DNA from: Exiguobacterium mexicanum
GTDB taxonomy: Bacteria; Bacillota; Bacilli; Exiguobacteriales; Exiguobacteriaceae
Length of the DNA: 64,000 bases
Direction of reading: 5' to 3'
NCBI RefSeq assembly: GCF_005960665.1
Contig: NZ_CP040676.1
Span: forward strand, 568,501-632,500
Part shown: piece after piece, positions 24,216-32,024 of the stretch
Layout: every line of letters begins with the position of its first letter
Numbering within the stretch: position 1 is the stretch's first letter
The notes under the pieces: model-generated
Databases searched by the model: none
Told to the model about the DNA's origin: nothing
Seen by the model: only the letters and a program-made list of their open reading frames with translations
Made by a program: the position numbers and the translations under genes

Positions 24216-27137
24216 ATGGTCAACAAGCGATGGAAACAGGCATGGGCAGTTGTGCTAACGTTTGCACTAGTGTTCTCAATGTTTCCGATGTCATCGTCCG
24301 CTCTCGAGAAAGACAAGTCGACACTCGTCGTCGTGCACTATCAAGAGGCACCGGACAATCAAATGGATTGGAACTTATGGCTTTGGGCGAATAACCCAGA
24401 TTATTTCCCGAACAAACCGTTCGCCTTCAATGGCGAAGACGACTTCGGAAAGGTGGCGGCCTACGAATTCCCGGTCGATGCACCAGAAAAGCTCGGTCTC
24501 ATCGTCCGAACGGACAACTGGGAGAAAGATAAAGGGTCGGAGAACGACCGCTTCATCACGAGCGATATGATTAAAGACGGCGTTGCCGAAGTGTGGATCA
24601 AGTCAGGGGACTCGAAGATCTATACGTCGAACCCGGACGGGGAGACGGCAGCAACGGACGTGGATATGAAAGTTCATTACTTCCGTTACGACAATACATA
24701 CACGGACTGGGGTCTTTGGACATGGCCAGACGGTGGAGACGGTCAAAGCATCAACTTTGATGAAACGGACGCATTCGGCGGTGTCGCGAACGTGAAGTTC
24801 GCCAACCCGGACGCGAAGAAGCTCATCGGACTCGTCACGAAAAAAGGCGAATGGGCCGAAAAAGATGGGCCAGACCGGTTCGCACTCAGCACGGCGAAAG
24901 AGATTTGGCTCGTCGAAGGAGATTCGACGATTTACTACTCAGAACCTGAAATCGATCGCTCACCGAAAATCATCTCATTCGAGGCGGACACGTTCCGCCA
25001 AGCGGAACTCAAGCTCAACCGCGTCATCGATGACAAGTTCTTGAGCGAATTGACGGTCGAAGGCGCAACGGTCGAATCTCTCGAGAAGTCAGGCGACAAG
25101 TCGGTCACGGTCCGCTTCAAGGCCGACATCGACTTGGCGGCGGTCATCACGGCGAAGCACCCGACGTTCGGAGACAAAGTGCTCCAAGCGGGCGACGTGC
25201 TCCGGTCACCGGAGTTCGATGCGAAGTACGCCTATGACGGCAAGCTCGGTGTGACGTACAAACACTCAAAATCACAATTCGTCCTCTGGGCCCCGACGGC
25301 ACAAGACGTGAAACTCGAACTATGGAACATGCCGAAAACGCGTCCAGCTTCAGATAAAGATTTGAAGAAGACGATCTCAATGAAGCGTGGCGAACGCGGC
25401 ACATGGGTCGCGGATGTCCGCGGCGACTTGGACGGCATCGGCTACACGTACAACGTCAAGCACGCGTCAGGCAGCGTCCGCGCGGTCGATCCGTATGCGA
25501 CGGCAGTCGGTGTGAACGGGGATCAAGGCGTCGTCGTCGACTTGAACGAGACGAAACCGAAACGTTGGAACTCGATGAAGCCGAAATTGGCGAAACGGAC
25601 AGATGCCATCATCTATGAGACGCACGTCCGCGACTTGTCGATTTTCGACGTCACGTCAGACAAGTACGACTCAGGCATCAAACACAAAGGCAAATATCTT
25701 GGCGTCGTCGAGCCAGGCACACGCCTTCTCGTCAACGGCAAGAAGACGGCGACGAAGACGGGTCTCGACCATATGAAAGACCTCGGTGTCACGCACGTCC
25801 AGTTCATTCCGGTGTACGACTATAACACGGCCTCGGTCGATGAGACGAAACCGGATGCTTCGTACAACTGGGGCTATGACCCGAAAAACTATAACGCGCC
25901 GGAAGGCTCGTACTCGACGAATCCATATGACGCCAAAGTCCGGATTCGCGAGATGAAACAAATGATTCAAGGGCTCCATGACAACAACTTGCGCGCCGTC
26001 ATGGACGTCGTCTATAACCACATGTTCGATGCGCAAGCCTCGAACTTGCATAAGATCGTTCCAGGTTACTACTACCGCTACACAGAAGGCGGCGACTTCG
26101 CGAACGGAACGGGCGTCGGCAACGACACCGCGTCGGAACGCAAGATGATGCAGAAGCTCATCGTCGACTCGGTCGTCTATTGGGCGCAAGAGTACCATTG
26201 GGATGGGTTCCGTTTCGACCTCATGGGCATTCATGACGTCAAGACGATGAACCAAGTCCGTTCGGCGTTGAACAAGGTCGACCCATCCATCCTCGTCTTC
26301 GGCGAAGGATGGGACCTCAGCACGCCGCTCGACCCGGCGAAAAAAGCGAACCAAAAGAACGCCTATAAGATGCCAGGCGTCGCGCACTTCAACGACAACA
26401 TCCGCGACGGGCTGAAAGGCAGTGTCTTCATCGACACGGACAACGGCTTTATCAACGGAAAAGCCGGCCTTGAGAACCGCATCAAGACAGGTATCGTCGG
26501 CGAGATTGATTATAGCGCCGACATCAAAGGCTTTACGAAAGAACCGACGCAAGCAATCACGTACGTCGAGGCGCACGACAACCACACGCTTTGGGACAAG
26601 CTCGAACTCACAAACGCGAAAACGTCGGAAGCAACGCGTACGAAAATGCACCGTCTCGCGTCAAGCATCCTCTTGACGAGCCAAGGGACAACGTTCATCC
26701 ATGCCGGTCAAGAGTTCATGCGGACGAAAGAAGGCGACCACAACTCGTACAAATCGCCAGACCGCATCAACCAAATGGACTGGAAACGGGCAGCCGACCG
26801 TAAGGCGGACGTCCAGTACATGAAAGGCTTAATCGAAATGCGTAAAGACAACCCAGGTCTCCGCATGACGAAGGCAGTTGACGTGAAGAAAAACTTGAAA
26901 TTCTATAAAGCTGAAGCGAACGTCATCAGCTACTCGATCGATGACAAAGCGCCAGGCCAGAAGAAAGACTTGTTCATCACACACAACGCCAACGCTAAGA
27001 CGGTCAAAGTAAAATTGCCGAGCGGGCAATGGAACCTCATCGTCGATGGGAAACAAGCGGGCACGAAGGCGATCAAACGCGTCTCGGGCACGGTCGATGT
27101 ACCAGCATACAGCTCGGTCGTCGTGAAACAACGTTAA
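24216..27137 (+). CDS. Secreted type I pullulanase with starch-binding domains
   Basis: A 973-residue extracellular enzyme that cuts alpha-1,6 branches in pullulan and starch. Signal peptide to about residue 30 (SSSA-LEK). Two CBM41-type domains follow (about 35-135 and 140-245, with the paired WNLWLW and WGLWTW patches), then a linking domain and a CBM48 (about 345-430, FVLWAPTAQDVKLELW). The GH13 barrel carries the pullulanase signature YNWGYDP, VMDVVYNHMFD, nucleophile Asp in GFRFDLMG (about 667), acid/base Glu in VFGEGWDL (about 695), and the third Asp in EAHDNHTLWDK (about 787). A C-terminal beta domain closes it. All three catalytic residues are present. No sortase or wall anchor is seen, so it should be released. 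Start ATG after AAGGAGGG. Confidence 0.95.
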   Translation: MVNKRWKQAWAVVLTFALVFSMFPMSSSALEKDKSTLVVVHYQEAPDNQMDWNLWLWANNPDYFPNKPFAFNGEDDFGKVAAYEFPVDAPEKLGLIVRTDNWEKDKGSENDRFITSDMIKDGVAEVWIKSGDSKIYTSNPDGETAATDVDMKVHYFRYDNTYTDWGLWTWPDGGDGQSINFDETDAFGGVANVKFANPDAKKLIGLVTKKGEWAEKDGPDRFALSTAKEIWLVEGDSTIYYSEPEIDRSPKIISFEADTFRQAELKLNRVIDDKFLSELTVEGATVESLEKSGDKSVTVRFKADIDLAAVITAKHPTFGDKVLQAGDVLRSPEFDAKYAYDGKLGVTYKHSKSQFVLWAPTAQDVKLELWNMPKTRPASDKDLKKTISMKRGERGTWVADVRGDLDGIGYTYNVKHASGSVRAVDPYATAVGVNGDQGVVVDLNETKPKRWNSMKPKLAKRTDAIIYETHVRDLSIFDVTSDKYDSGIKHKGKYLGVVEPGTRLLVNGKKTATKTGLDHMKDLGVTHVQFIPVYDYNTASVDETKPDASYNWGYDPKNYNAPEGSYSTNPYDAKVRIREMKQMIQGLHDNNLRAVMDVVYNHMFDAQASNLHKIVPGYYYRYTEGGDFANGTGVGNDTASERKMMQKLIVDSVVYWAQEYHWDGFRFDLMGIHDVKTMNQVRSALNKVDPSILVFGEGWDLSTPLDPAKKANQKNAYKMPGVAHFNDNIRDGLKGSVFIDTDNGFINGKAGLENRIKTGIVGEIDYSADIKGFTKEPTQAITYVEAHDNHTLWDKLELTNAKTSEATRTKMHRLASSILLTSQGTTFIHAGQEFMRTKEGDHNSYKSPDRINQMDWKRAADRKADVQYMKGLIEMRKDNPGLRMTKAVDVKKNLKFYKAEANVISYSIDDKAPGQKKDLFITHNANAKTVKVKLPSGQWNLIVDGKQAGTKAIKRVSGTVDVPAYSSVVVKQR

Positions 27138-27145
27138 GTAGTTCA

Positions 27146-27175
27146 CCAGAGGCCAAACGACCTCTGGTTTTTTTT
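27146..27175 (+). terminator. Pullulanase terminator
   Basis: CCAGAGG (27146-27152), loop of eight, CCTCTGG (27161-27167), then eight Ts. Confidence 0.93.
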
Positions 27176-27336
27176 ATATGTCCATCCGGTTCGATGTGCG
27201 ATTCCGAAAAATCATTCCCATGCTTGTTCAATCGAACAGCCCGCACATCGTCCTGCTTTTTTATCACGTCCGGGTAGAAAACGGGTGTGGTTTCCCTTAA
27301 GATGGGAGGGACAGAACGAAAGAGGAGATACATGAG

Positions 27337-28410
27337 ATGGAGATTCAGGCAGCCCGACACTTTTTCTCACAACTAAAAGGCGATCAGACGGACCGGCTCG
27401 ATGAGATTGCGAAAGAAATCGACCGTACGGGAACGTATACGCTCACGACCGACGAGTTGACCGAGGGCGCGAAACTCGCCTGGCGGAACTCAAACCGATG
27501 CATCGGCCGTCTGTTTTGGCAGACGCTCACCGTCCGGGATGCCCGCGGCGCGGAGACGTTCGACGATGTGTTCGAAGCACTCATCGACCACTTGCGTTAC
27601 GCGACGAACGGCGGGAAAATCCGCTCGACGATGACGGTGCTCCCGAACGAGTTCCGTCTCTTGAACACGCAACTCATCCGGTATGCGGCATATGAGACAG
27701 AAGACGGCATCATCGGCGATCCACTGTCTTTGACGATGACGCGTCAGGCCGAACGGCTCGGTTGGAGCGGGGCCAGGACTGCGTTTGACATCTTGCCGCT
27801 CCTGATCACGGATGGGAGTGACGTTCGGCTCTATGAATTGCCGGACGATGCGGTACTCGAGGTCGACATTCAGCACGAGGCGTACGACTTGTTCGGCGGA
27901 CGGCCGATTAAATGGCACGCTGTTCCGGCCATCGCCGACATGGAACTGGAAATTGGTGGGCTGCGCTTCACCTCGGTCCCGTTCAACGGCTGGTATATGG
28001 AGACCGAGATTGGGGCGCGCAACTTGGCCGATACGGACCGTTATGACCTGTTGCCGCTCGTCGGCGCATCGCTCGGGCTCGACACGTCGAAAGAGCGGAC
28101 GCTTTGGCGCGACCGGGCCCTCGTCGAATTGAACGTCGCCGTCTTGCAGTCGTTCGAACGGGCCGGCGTGACGATTGTCGACCACCATACGGCGGCGAAA
28201 CAGTTCAAACGGTTCGAGAAGAACGAGCAGGACGCCGGGCGCGACGTGACCGGGCAATGGAGCTGGCTCATCCCACCGCTGTCTCCGGCCGCGACGCACG
28301 TGTTCCACCGCCACTATGATGACAAAATTGTGACGCCGAACTTGTTCGCGCGCTCGGGTTGTCCGTTTTCGGCGTTTCAAGCGAAGGCAAAAGAGGAATC
28401 TAAAGCCTAG
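27337..28410 (+). CDS. nos: Bacterial nitric oxide synthase oxygenase
   Basis: A 357-residue haem protein homologous to the oxygenase domain of animal NOS, converting L-arginine to citrulline and NO. The haem-ligating Cys is in AWRNSNRCIGR (about residue 55). The substrate helix has the Glu of NGWYMETEIGARN, and the pterin/dimer region has FHRHYD near the C-terminus with PNLFARSGCPFSAFQ. As in other Bacillota there is no fused reductase; electrons must come from cellular flavodoxin or ferredoxin reductases. ATG with GAGGAG 9 bases upstream. The next gene, for an RDD membrane protein, follows after 24 bases on the same strand and may be co-transcribed. Bacillus NOS protects from oxidative stress and antibiotics. 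Confidence 0.95.
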   Translation: MEIQAARHFFSQLKGDQTDRLDEIAKEIDRTGTYTLTTDELTEGAKLAWRNSNRCIGRLFWQTLTVRDARGAETFDDVFEALIDHLRYATNGGKIRSTMTVLPNEFRLLNTQLIRYAAYETEDGIIGDPLSLTMTRQAERLGWSGARTAFDILPLLITDGSDVRLYELPDDAVLEVDIQHEAYDLFGGRPIKWHAVPAIADMELEIGGLRFTSVPFNGWYMETEIGARNLADTDRYDLLPLVGASLGLDTSKERTLWRDRALVELNVAVLQSFERAGVTIVDHHTAAKQFKRFEKNEQDAGRDVTGQWSWLIPPLSPAATHVFHRHYDDKIVTPNLFARSGCPFSAFQAKAKEESKA

Positions 28411-28434
28411 AACCGAAACGAGAGGATGATGAAC

Positions 28435-28845
28435 GTGGCAGTCCCAATTTGGAAACGTGCCGTCGCCAGTCAAATCGACCAACTCATTTTTCAAACACCA
28501 GCGAAACTTGTCGAGAAGACGATTCGGAAGAAGTTGTTTCCTGGAAAAGAAGTGAAACGTTACTATTTACCGACGCTCGTGACGATGGCCGGGGAAGTAT
28601 ACTTCCTGCTCAATAAAAATGGCCAAACAATCGGCGACCAGGTCGTCGGGATTAAAGTCGTCAGTCAAGACGGGCGCTCGCTCTCGCTCGAACAAGTCGT
28701 GAAGCGGACGCTATATAAAGACGTCGTCTATCCGGCCACGCTCGGTCTGCCGCTGTTAAAAGCGCTGCAACAGATCAAGTCGGGCAAGAACATGGAATTG
28801 CCGCATGATGAGTTTGCTCATACGAAACTGATTTCGACACGATGA
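28435..28845 (+). CDS. RDD-family protein
   Basis: A 136-residue protein. RDD features are the N-terminal WKRAVASQIDQLIF (R and D of the name), NGQTIGDQVVGIKVV, and LSLEQVVKRTLYKDVVYPA. Membrane segments are weaker than in typical RDD proteins. The GTG at 28435 has AGAGG 9 bases upstream; in-frame ATGs at 28426 and 28429 lie too close to that site. Placed 24 bases after nos, so probably in one transcript with it; the strong terminator follows this gene. Role unknown. Confidence 0.75.
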   Translation: MAVPIWKRAVASQIDQLIFQTPAKLVEKTIRKKLFPGKEVKRYYLPTLVTMAGEVYFLLNKNGQTIGDQVVGIKVVSQDGRSLSLEQVVKRTLYKDVVYPATLGLPLLKALQQIKSGKNMELPHDEFAHTKLISTR

Positions 28846-28855
28846 GTCGAAGCCG

Positions 28856-28890
28856 AAGACAGCGCGACGACGAGTCGGGCTGTCTTTTTT
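28856..28890 (+). terminator. Terminator after the RDD gene
   Basis: AAGACAGC (28856-28863) pairs with GCTGTCTT (28879-28886), with more pairing inside (CGAC/GTCG), then a T-run. Confidence 0.92.
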
Positions 28891-28978
28891 CGTGCGAATG
28901 AGTCGGAAAGGAACGAATCCGGAAAATAAGGTATAATGAGAAAGGAAAAAATTGAACGACCATTGGAGGATTTTTGTT

Positions 28979-29830
28979 ATGACCAAAATCGCATGGATTA
29001 CCGATAGTATGGCCAATTTCTCGAAGGAAGAGGCGGCCCGTCTCGGTGTCGATATCGTCCCGATTCAACTGATTGTCGACGGCAGCGGCTATAGCGAAGT
29101 CGACTTGTCGCTCGAAGACTTGCACCGCTATATGATCGACCAAAAGAAAGAGGCGAAGACGTCACAGCCGATTTTCGGCGACTTCATCGCCCGCTATGAA
29201 CGTTTGAAAGAAGAAGGATATGATTGCGCCATCGCCGTCCATTGCTCGAACGGCTTGAGTTCGACCGTGAAGAACTCGAGTGCAGCGGCCGAAGCGGCCG
29301 GCTTCAAAGTATATACGGTCGATTCGCACGCAGCGCTCGAGGCGCAGCAAGAACTCGTCCGTCTCGGTCTTGCCGCCGAAGCTGAAGGCAAGTCGGTCGA
29401 AGAGATTGTCGCCTTGCTCGAAGCGTGGCGCGATAAGAAGAACTTCTTCATGATTATCGGCAACATGGAAACGATGCGCCGCGGCGGCCGCGTCTCGTCA
29501 GGCGAGATGTTCCTCGCCAACATCCTCAACATCAAACCGATTATCACGCTCGATGAGACGGGGAAAGTCATCCCGTTCAAAAAAGCACGCTCGCTTAAAA
29601 AAGCATACGCCGAGATGGTGACCGAGCTCGAACGTCGCCACGCCGCGAACGGCATCCACAACAACCGCGTCTTCGTCCAAACGGCGCTCGCGCCGGAGAT
29701 GCAAGACAATATCGTCGCGCTCATCCAAGCAAAATTGCCTGACATTGAAATCGTCAAGACGCGTTTCTGTCCGTCGATCGCGGTTCACGCAGGGTTTGAG
29801 ACGGTCGGGATTCTCTGGCTCAACGCGTAA
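28979..29830 (+). CDS. DegV-family fatty-acid-binding protein (first copy)
   Basis: A 283-residue DegV protein. These bind a fatty acid and, as FakB, present it to the FakA kinase for phosphorylation and use in membrane lipids. N-terminal IAWITDSMANFSKEEAA carries the TDS motif; KTSQPIFGDF, AIAVHCSNGLSSTVKNS, VDSHAA and MRRGGRVSSGEMFLANILNIKPII are all FakB-type. ATG at 28979 after TTGGAGGA; a TATAAT box is seen near 28932. A thioredoxin-like gene follows 19 bases downstream on the same strand. A second DegV gene is at 35219-36049. Confidence 0.92.
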   Translation: MTKIAWITDSMANFSKEEAARLGVDIVPIQLIVDGSGYSEVDLSLEDLHRYMIDQKKEAKTSQPIFGDFIARYERLKEEGYDCAIAVHCSNGLSSTVKNSSAAAEAAGFKVYTVDSHAALEAQQELVRLGLAAEAEGKSVEEIVALLEAWRDKKNFFMIIGNMETMRRGGRVSSGEMFLANILNIKPIITLDETGKVIPFKKARSLKKAYAEMVTELERRHAANGIHNNRVFVQTALAPEMQDNIVALIQAKLPDIEIVKTRFCPSIAVHAGFETVGILWLNA

Positions 29831-29849
29831 CCGTAAAGGAGGGAGTTTG

Positions 29850-30173
29850 ATGGAAGCTGTCACCACACTCACGGCGCTACAAGACCGGATTGCGGACTCG
29901 GACCAATTGCTCGTCTACGTGTCGCATCCGACCTGTAGCGTCTGCCACTCGCTCAAACCGCAAGTCGAAGAGATGTTGACGGAGTTCCCCGATATCGAGG
30001 CGATTGCCGTCGATTCGGACGAGGTACCGGAAATTGCCGGCGCCTACTCGATTTTCACCGTCCCGGTCGTCCTGTTTTTCCTCGACGGCAGAGAGACGCT
30101 CCGCCGGGCCCGGTTCGTCCCCATCGGCGAGCTGACCCATCAACTCGAGCGTCTCCAAGAGATGCGCGGTTGA
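29850..30173 (+). CDS. Thioredoxin-like protein with CSVC site
   Basis: A 107-residue thioredoxin-fold protein. The active site is HPTCSVCHSLKP (Cys29 and Cys32), with the cis-Pro in IFTVPVVLFFLDG. It has no signal peptide, so it acts in the cytosol. CxxC with SV between the cysteines differs from the GP of classical thioredoxin, so a more specialised reductant or thiol-disulfide role is likely. ATG after GGAGGGAG, 19 bases after the DegV stop; the pair shares one terminator. Confidence 0.9.
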   Translation: MEAVTTLTALQDRIADSDQLLVYVSHPTCSVCHSLKPQVEEMLTEFPDIEAIAVDSDEVPEIAGAYSIFTVPVVLFFLDGRETLRRARFVPIGELTHQLERLQEMRG

Positions 30174-30203
30174 ATCCACAGACACTCGTCTGTGGATTTT
30201 TTT
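30174..30203 (+). terminator. Terminator after the thioredoxin-like gene
   Basis: Perfect 10-bp stem ATCCACAGAC / GTCTGTGGAT with an ACTC loop, followed by a T-run. Confidence 0.95.
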
Positions 30204-30279
30204 GGTTGTTTGCGTCGAGGACAGGGAATCAGGGGAGTAGCTGCGTCACTTGTTCGAATGAAGAAATGAGGAAACGCTG

Positions 30280-31173
30280 ATGGAAATCATACGCCACTCC
30301 GAATGGGCGGACACGAAGCTCACACTACATCTGTTGTCGCAAATATTAGGGAAAATCAAACTCGGGCTCGCCCCGCAAGAACCGCAATGGGCCCACGTCA
30401 CGTTGCCGCTCACCGTGAACGGGTTTTCGACCGGACCGCTCTGGAGCGGGGAGACGTTGTTCGAGCTGGACATCGATGTCGCGGCTGGAATCATCACAGT
30501 GCACGTCGAGTCCAATCGGACAATGTTTCCGCTTGAGGACGGAAAATCGCTCAAAACGTATTACACAGAAATCATCGGCACGCTTCAAGCGTCCGGCGTT
30601 CGACTCGAGTTCAATCCGAAGACGCAGGAGATGCGAGAACTCAGATACTTGGACCGGGATGAGGCGCCGCTCGCTTACGATGCCGATGCCGCGCTGAAAG
30701 GGCTGCGTTTGTTCCAATACGCCGCACGGGAACAAGCGGCGTTTCTTGCCCCGCTCCGGTGCCGGAAAGTGAAACCGGCCTTGTTTTGGGGCACGTTCGA
30801 CGTCTCGTCGATGATTGTCTACGGGAAGTCCGAGCCGTTCCTGGAAGACAAACTGATTGAGAAGGCGGCGTTCGATGAGCACATGATTGAGTTCGGGTTT
30901 TGGCTCGGGGATGCGTCCGTCGACGTGCCGACGTTCTTTATCTTGCCGTATCCGTTTCAATACACCGAGCTCGCCTCGGAACGGCTTCAACCTGCGGACG
31001 CCTACTATGACGCCAACATGAGCGAGTGTTTTCTGTCGCTGGAGAAAGTAGACCGGTCAAGTGACGTCCAAGCGTTCTTCCGGACATCGTTCGACCTGTT
31101 GAGTGAACAGCTCGGTTGGGAAGGGTGCACACATTATTTCTTGCCGCTCGATATGCCGCCGCAACCAAAATAA
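30280..31173 (+). CDS. DUF5996-type protein
   Basis: A 297-residue cytosolic protein resembling the DUF5996 family by its opening pattern WADTKLTLHLLSQILGKIKLGLAPQEPQWAHVTLPL, followed by FELDIDV, and by the later FWGTFDVSSMIVYGKSEPF. Members are of unknown function and lack known catalytic motifs. The start has GAGGAAACGC upstream. No co-transcribed partner; it ends at a bidirectional terminator facing the next gene. Confidence 0.75.
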   Translation: MEIIRHSEWADTKLTLHLLSQILGKIKLGLAPQEPQWAHVTLPLTVNGFSTGPLWSGETLFELDIDVAAGIITVHVESNRTMFPLEDGKSLKTYYTEIIGTLQASGVRLEFNPKTQEMRELRYLDRDEAPLAYDADAALKGLRLFQYAAREQAAFLAPLRCRKVKPALFWGTFDVSSMIVYGKSEPFLEDKLIEKAAFDEHMIEFGFWLGDASVDVPTFFILPYPFQYTELASERLQPADAYYDANMSECFLSLEKVDRSSDVQAFFRTSFDLLSEQLGWEGCTHYFLPLDMPPQPK

Positions 31174-31206
31174 GGGCCCACAGACGAAAGTCTGTGAGCC
31201 CTTATT
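31169..31206. terminator. Bidirectional terminator
   Basis: AATAAGGGCCCACAGAC (31169-31185) pairs with 31190-31206 with one mismatch, around a GAAA loop, serving two convergent genes. Confidence 0.93.
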
Positions 31207-31207
31207 T

Positions 31208-31936
31208 TTATTCTGCTGCGACTTGTGGCACGAGGTAAATCAAGCCGAACGGGTTATGGAGCAAGTTGTCGATGGACGTCCGCTCGTCTTCACCCATCTC
31301 GACCGTGAACGTTTTGCCGTCCTCGAACGTGAAGCTGTCCCCGTCCCCGAACATCGATCCACCCGAAATGAGGTGGAAGTTGAACGAATGGACGACGTGA
31401 ATCGCGTCTTCAATTTCGAGCGTGGCCGGTACGGCGACGTCGGCGTGACCGAACGCTTTCATGCCCCACGAGACGTAGGCGTCTTCTTCTTCCGTGATGG
31501 CTGTGAGAAGCGAGTAGTCGAGGGCGAGGTCTTCTTCTTTCGACTCTTGCCATTCGTCTTTCGAGTAGGCGACCCCAGCCGTCTCGACCATGACGCCGAG
31601 TCCGCCGGCGTTCAAGATGGCATTGGCCGCACGGCGGGCCGCCGCGATGTCCGTCACGTCATTGACGTCGACGATCAAATAGACGATGTGCGTGTGGCGG
31701 GTAAGCCCTTTCGCGATTTTCGGCGTGAAACCGCCCGAGCTGGCATGAATCATCGCTTCGGCGAGAGCCGGGTCGCGCTCGACGACTTCGACCGTGAATG
31801 CTTTTCCGGTCTCATCTTCTAACAGCAGTAGGCCAGCCATCGTGTAGCCTTCGCTATGTAAACTGATTTGTTCGCTGACTGCCTCGGCCGATGACCAGTT
31901 TCCTGGAATGGCGAGCAACACTTGTGTACGGTTCAT
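31208..31936 (-). CDS. Uncharacterised protein, possibly DUF4261-like
   Basis: A 242-residue soluble acidic protein. The N-terminal half starts with VLLAIPGNWSSAEAV; the central part has GGLGVMVETAGVAYSKDEW and the C-terminal part SWGMKAFGHADVAVPATLEIEDAIHVVHSF. These are reminiscent of the DUF4261 fold, but I am not certain. No catalytic motif or membrane segment. It is a single-gene unit, convergent with the DUF5996-type gene and downstream of an ABC permease gene on the same strand with a gap of about 90 bases. Confidence 0.6.
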   Translation of the reverse strand: MNRTQVLLAIPGNWSSAEAVSEQISLHSEGYTMAGLLLLEDETGKAFTVEVVERDPALAEAMIHASSGGFTPKIAKGLTRHTHIVYLIVDVNDVTDIAAARRAANAILNAGGLGVMVETAGVAYSKDEWQESKEEDLALDYSLLTAITEEEDAYVSWGMKAFGHADVAVPATLEIEDAIHVVHSFNFHLISGGSMFGDGDSFTFEDGKTFTVEMGEDERTSIDNLLHNPFGLIYLVPQVAAE

Positions 31937-32024
31937 ATAAGAATCATCCTCTTCTTCAAATAGTCAGGCCCCTCACAGGGAGAGGCCTGGTCTCTTCTCT
32001 TATTATGCCCTATTTGGCGAAAAA

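Noticed and set aside
25671-26651. 326-codon ORF on the minus strand inside the pullulanase gene
   Set aside because: Arg/Val/Asp-rich translation typical of the antisense of a GC-rich gene; no ribosome binding site and fully inside a well-supported gene.
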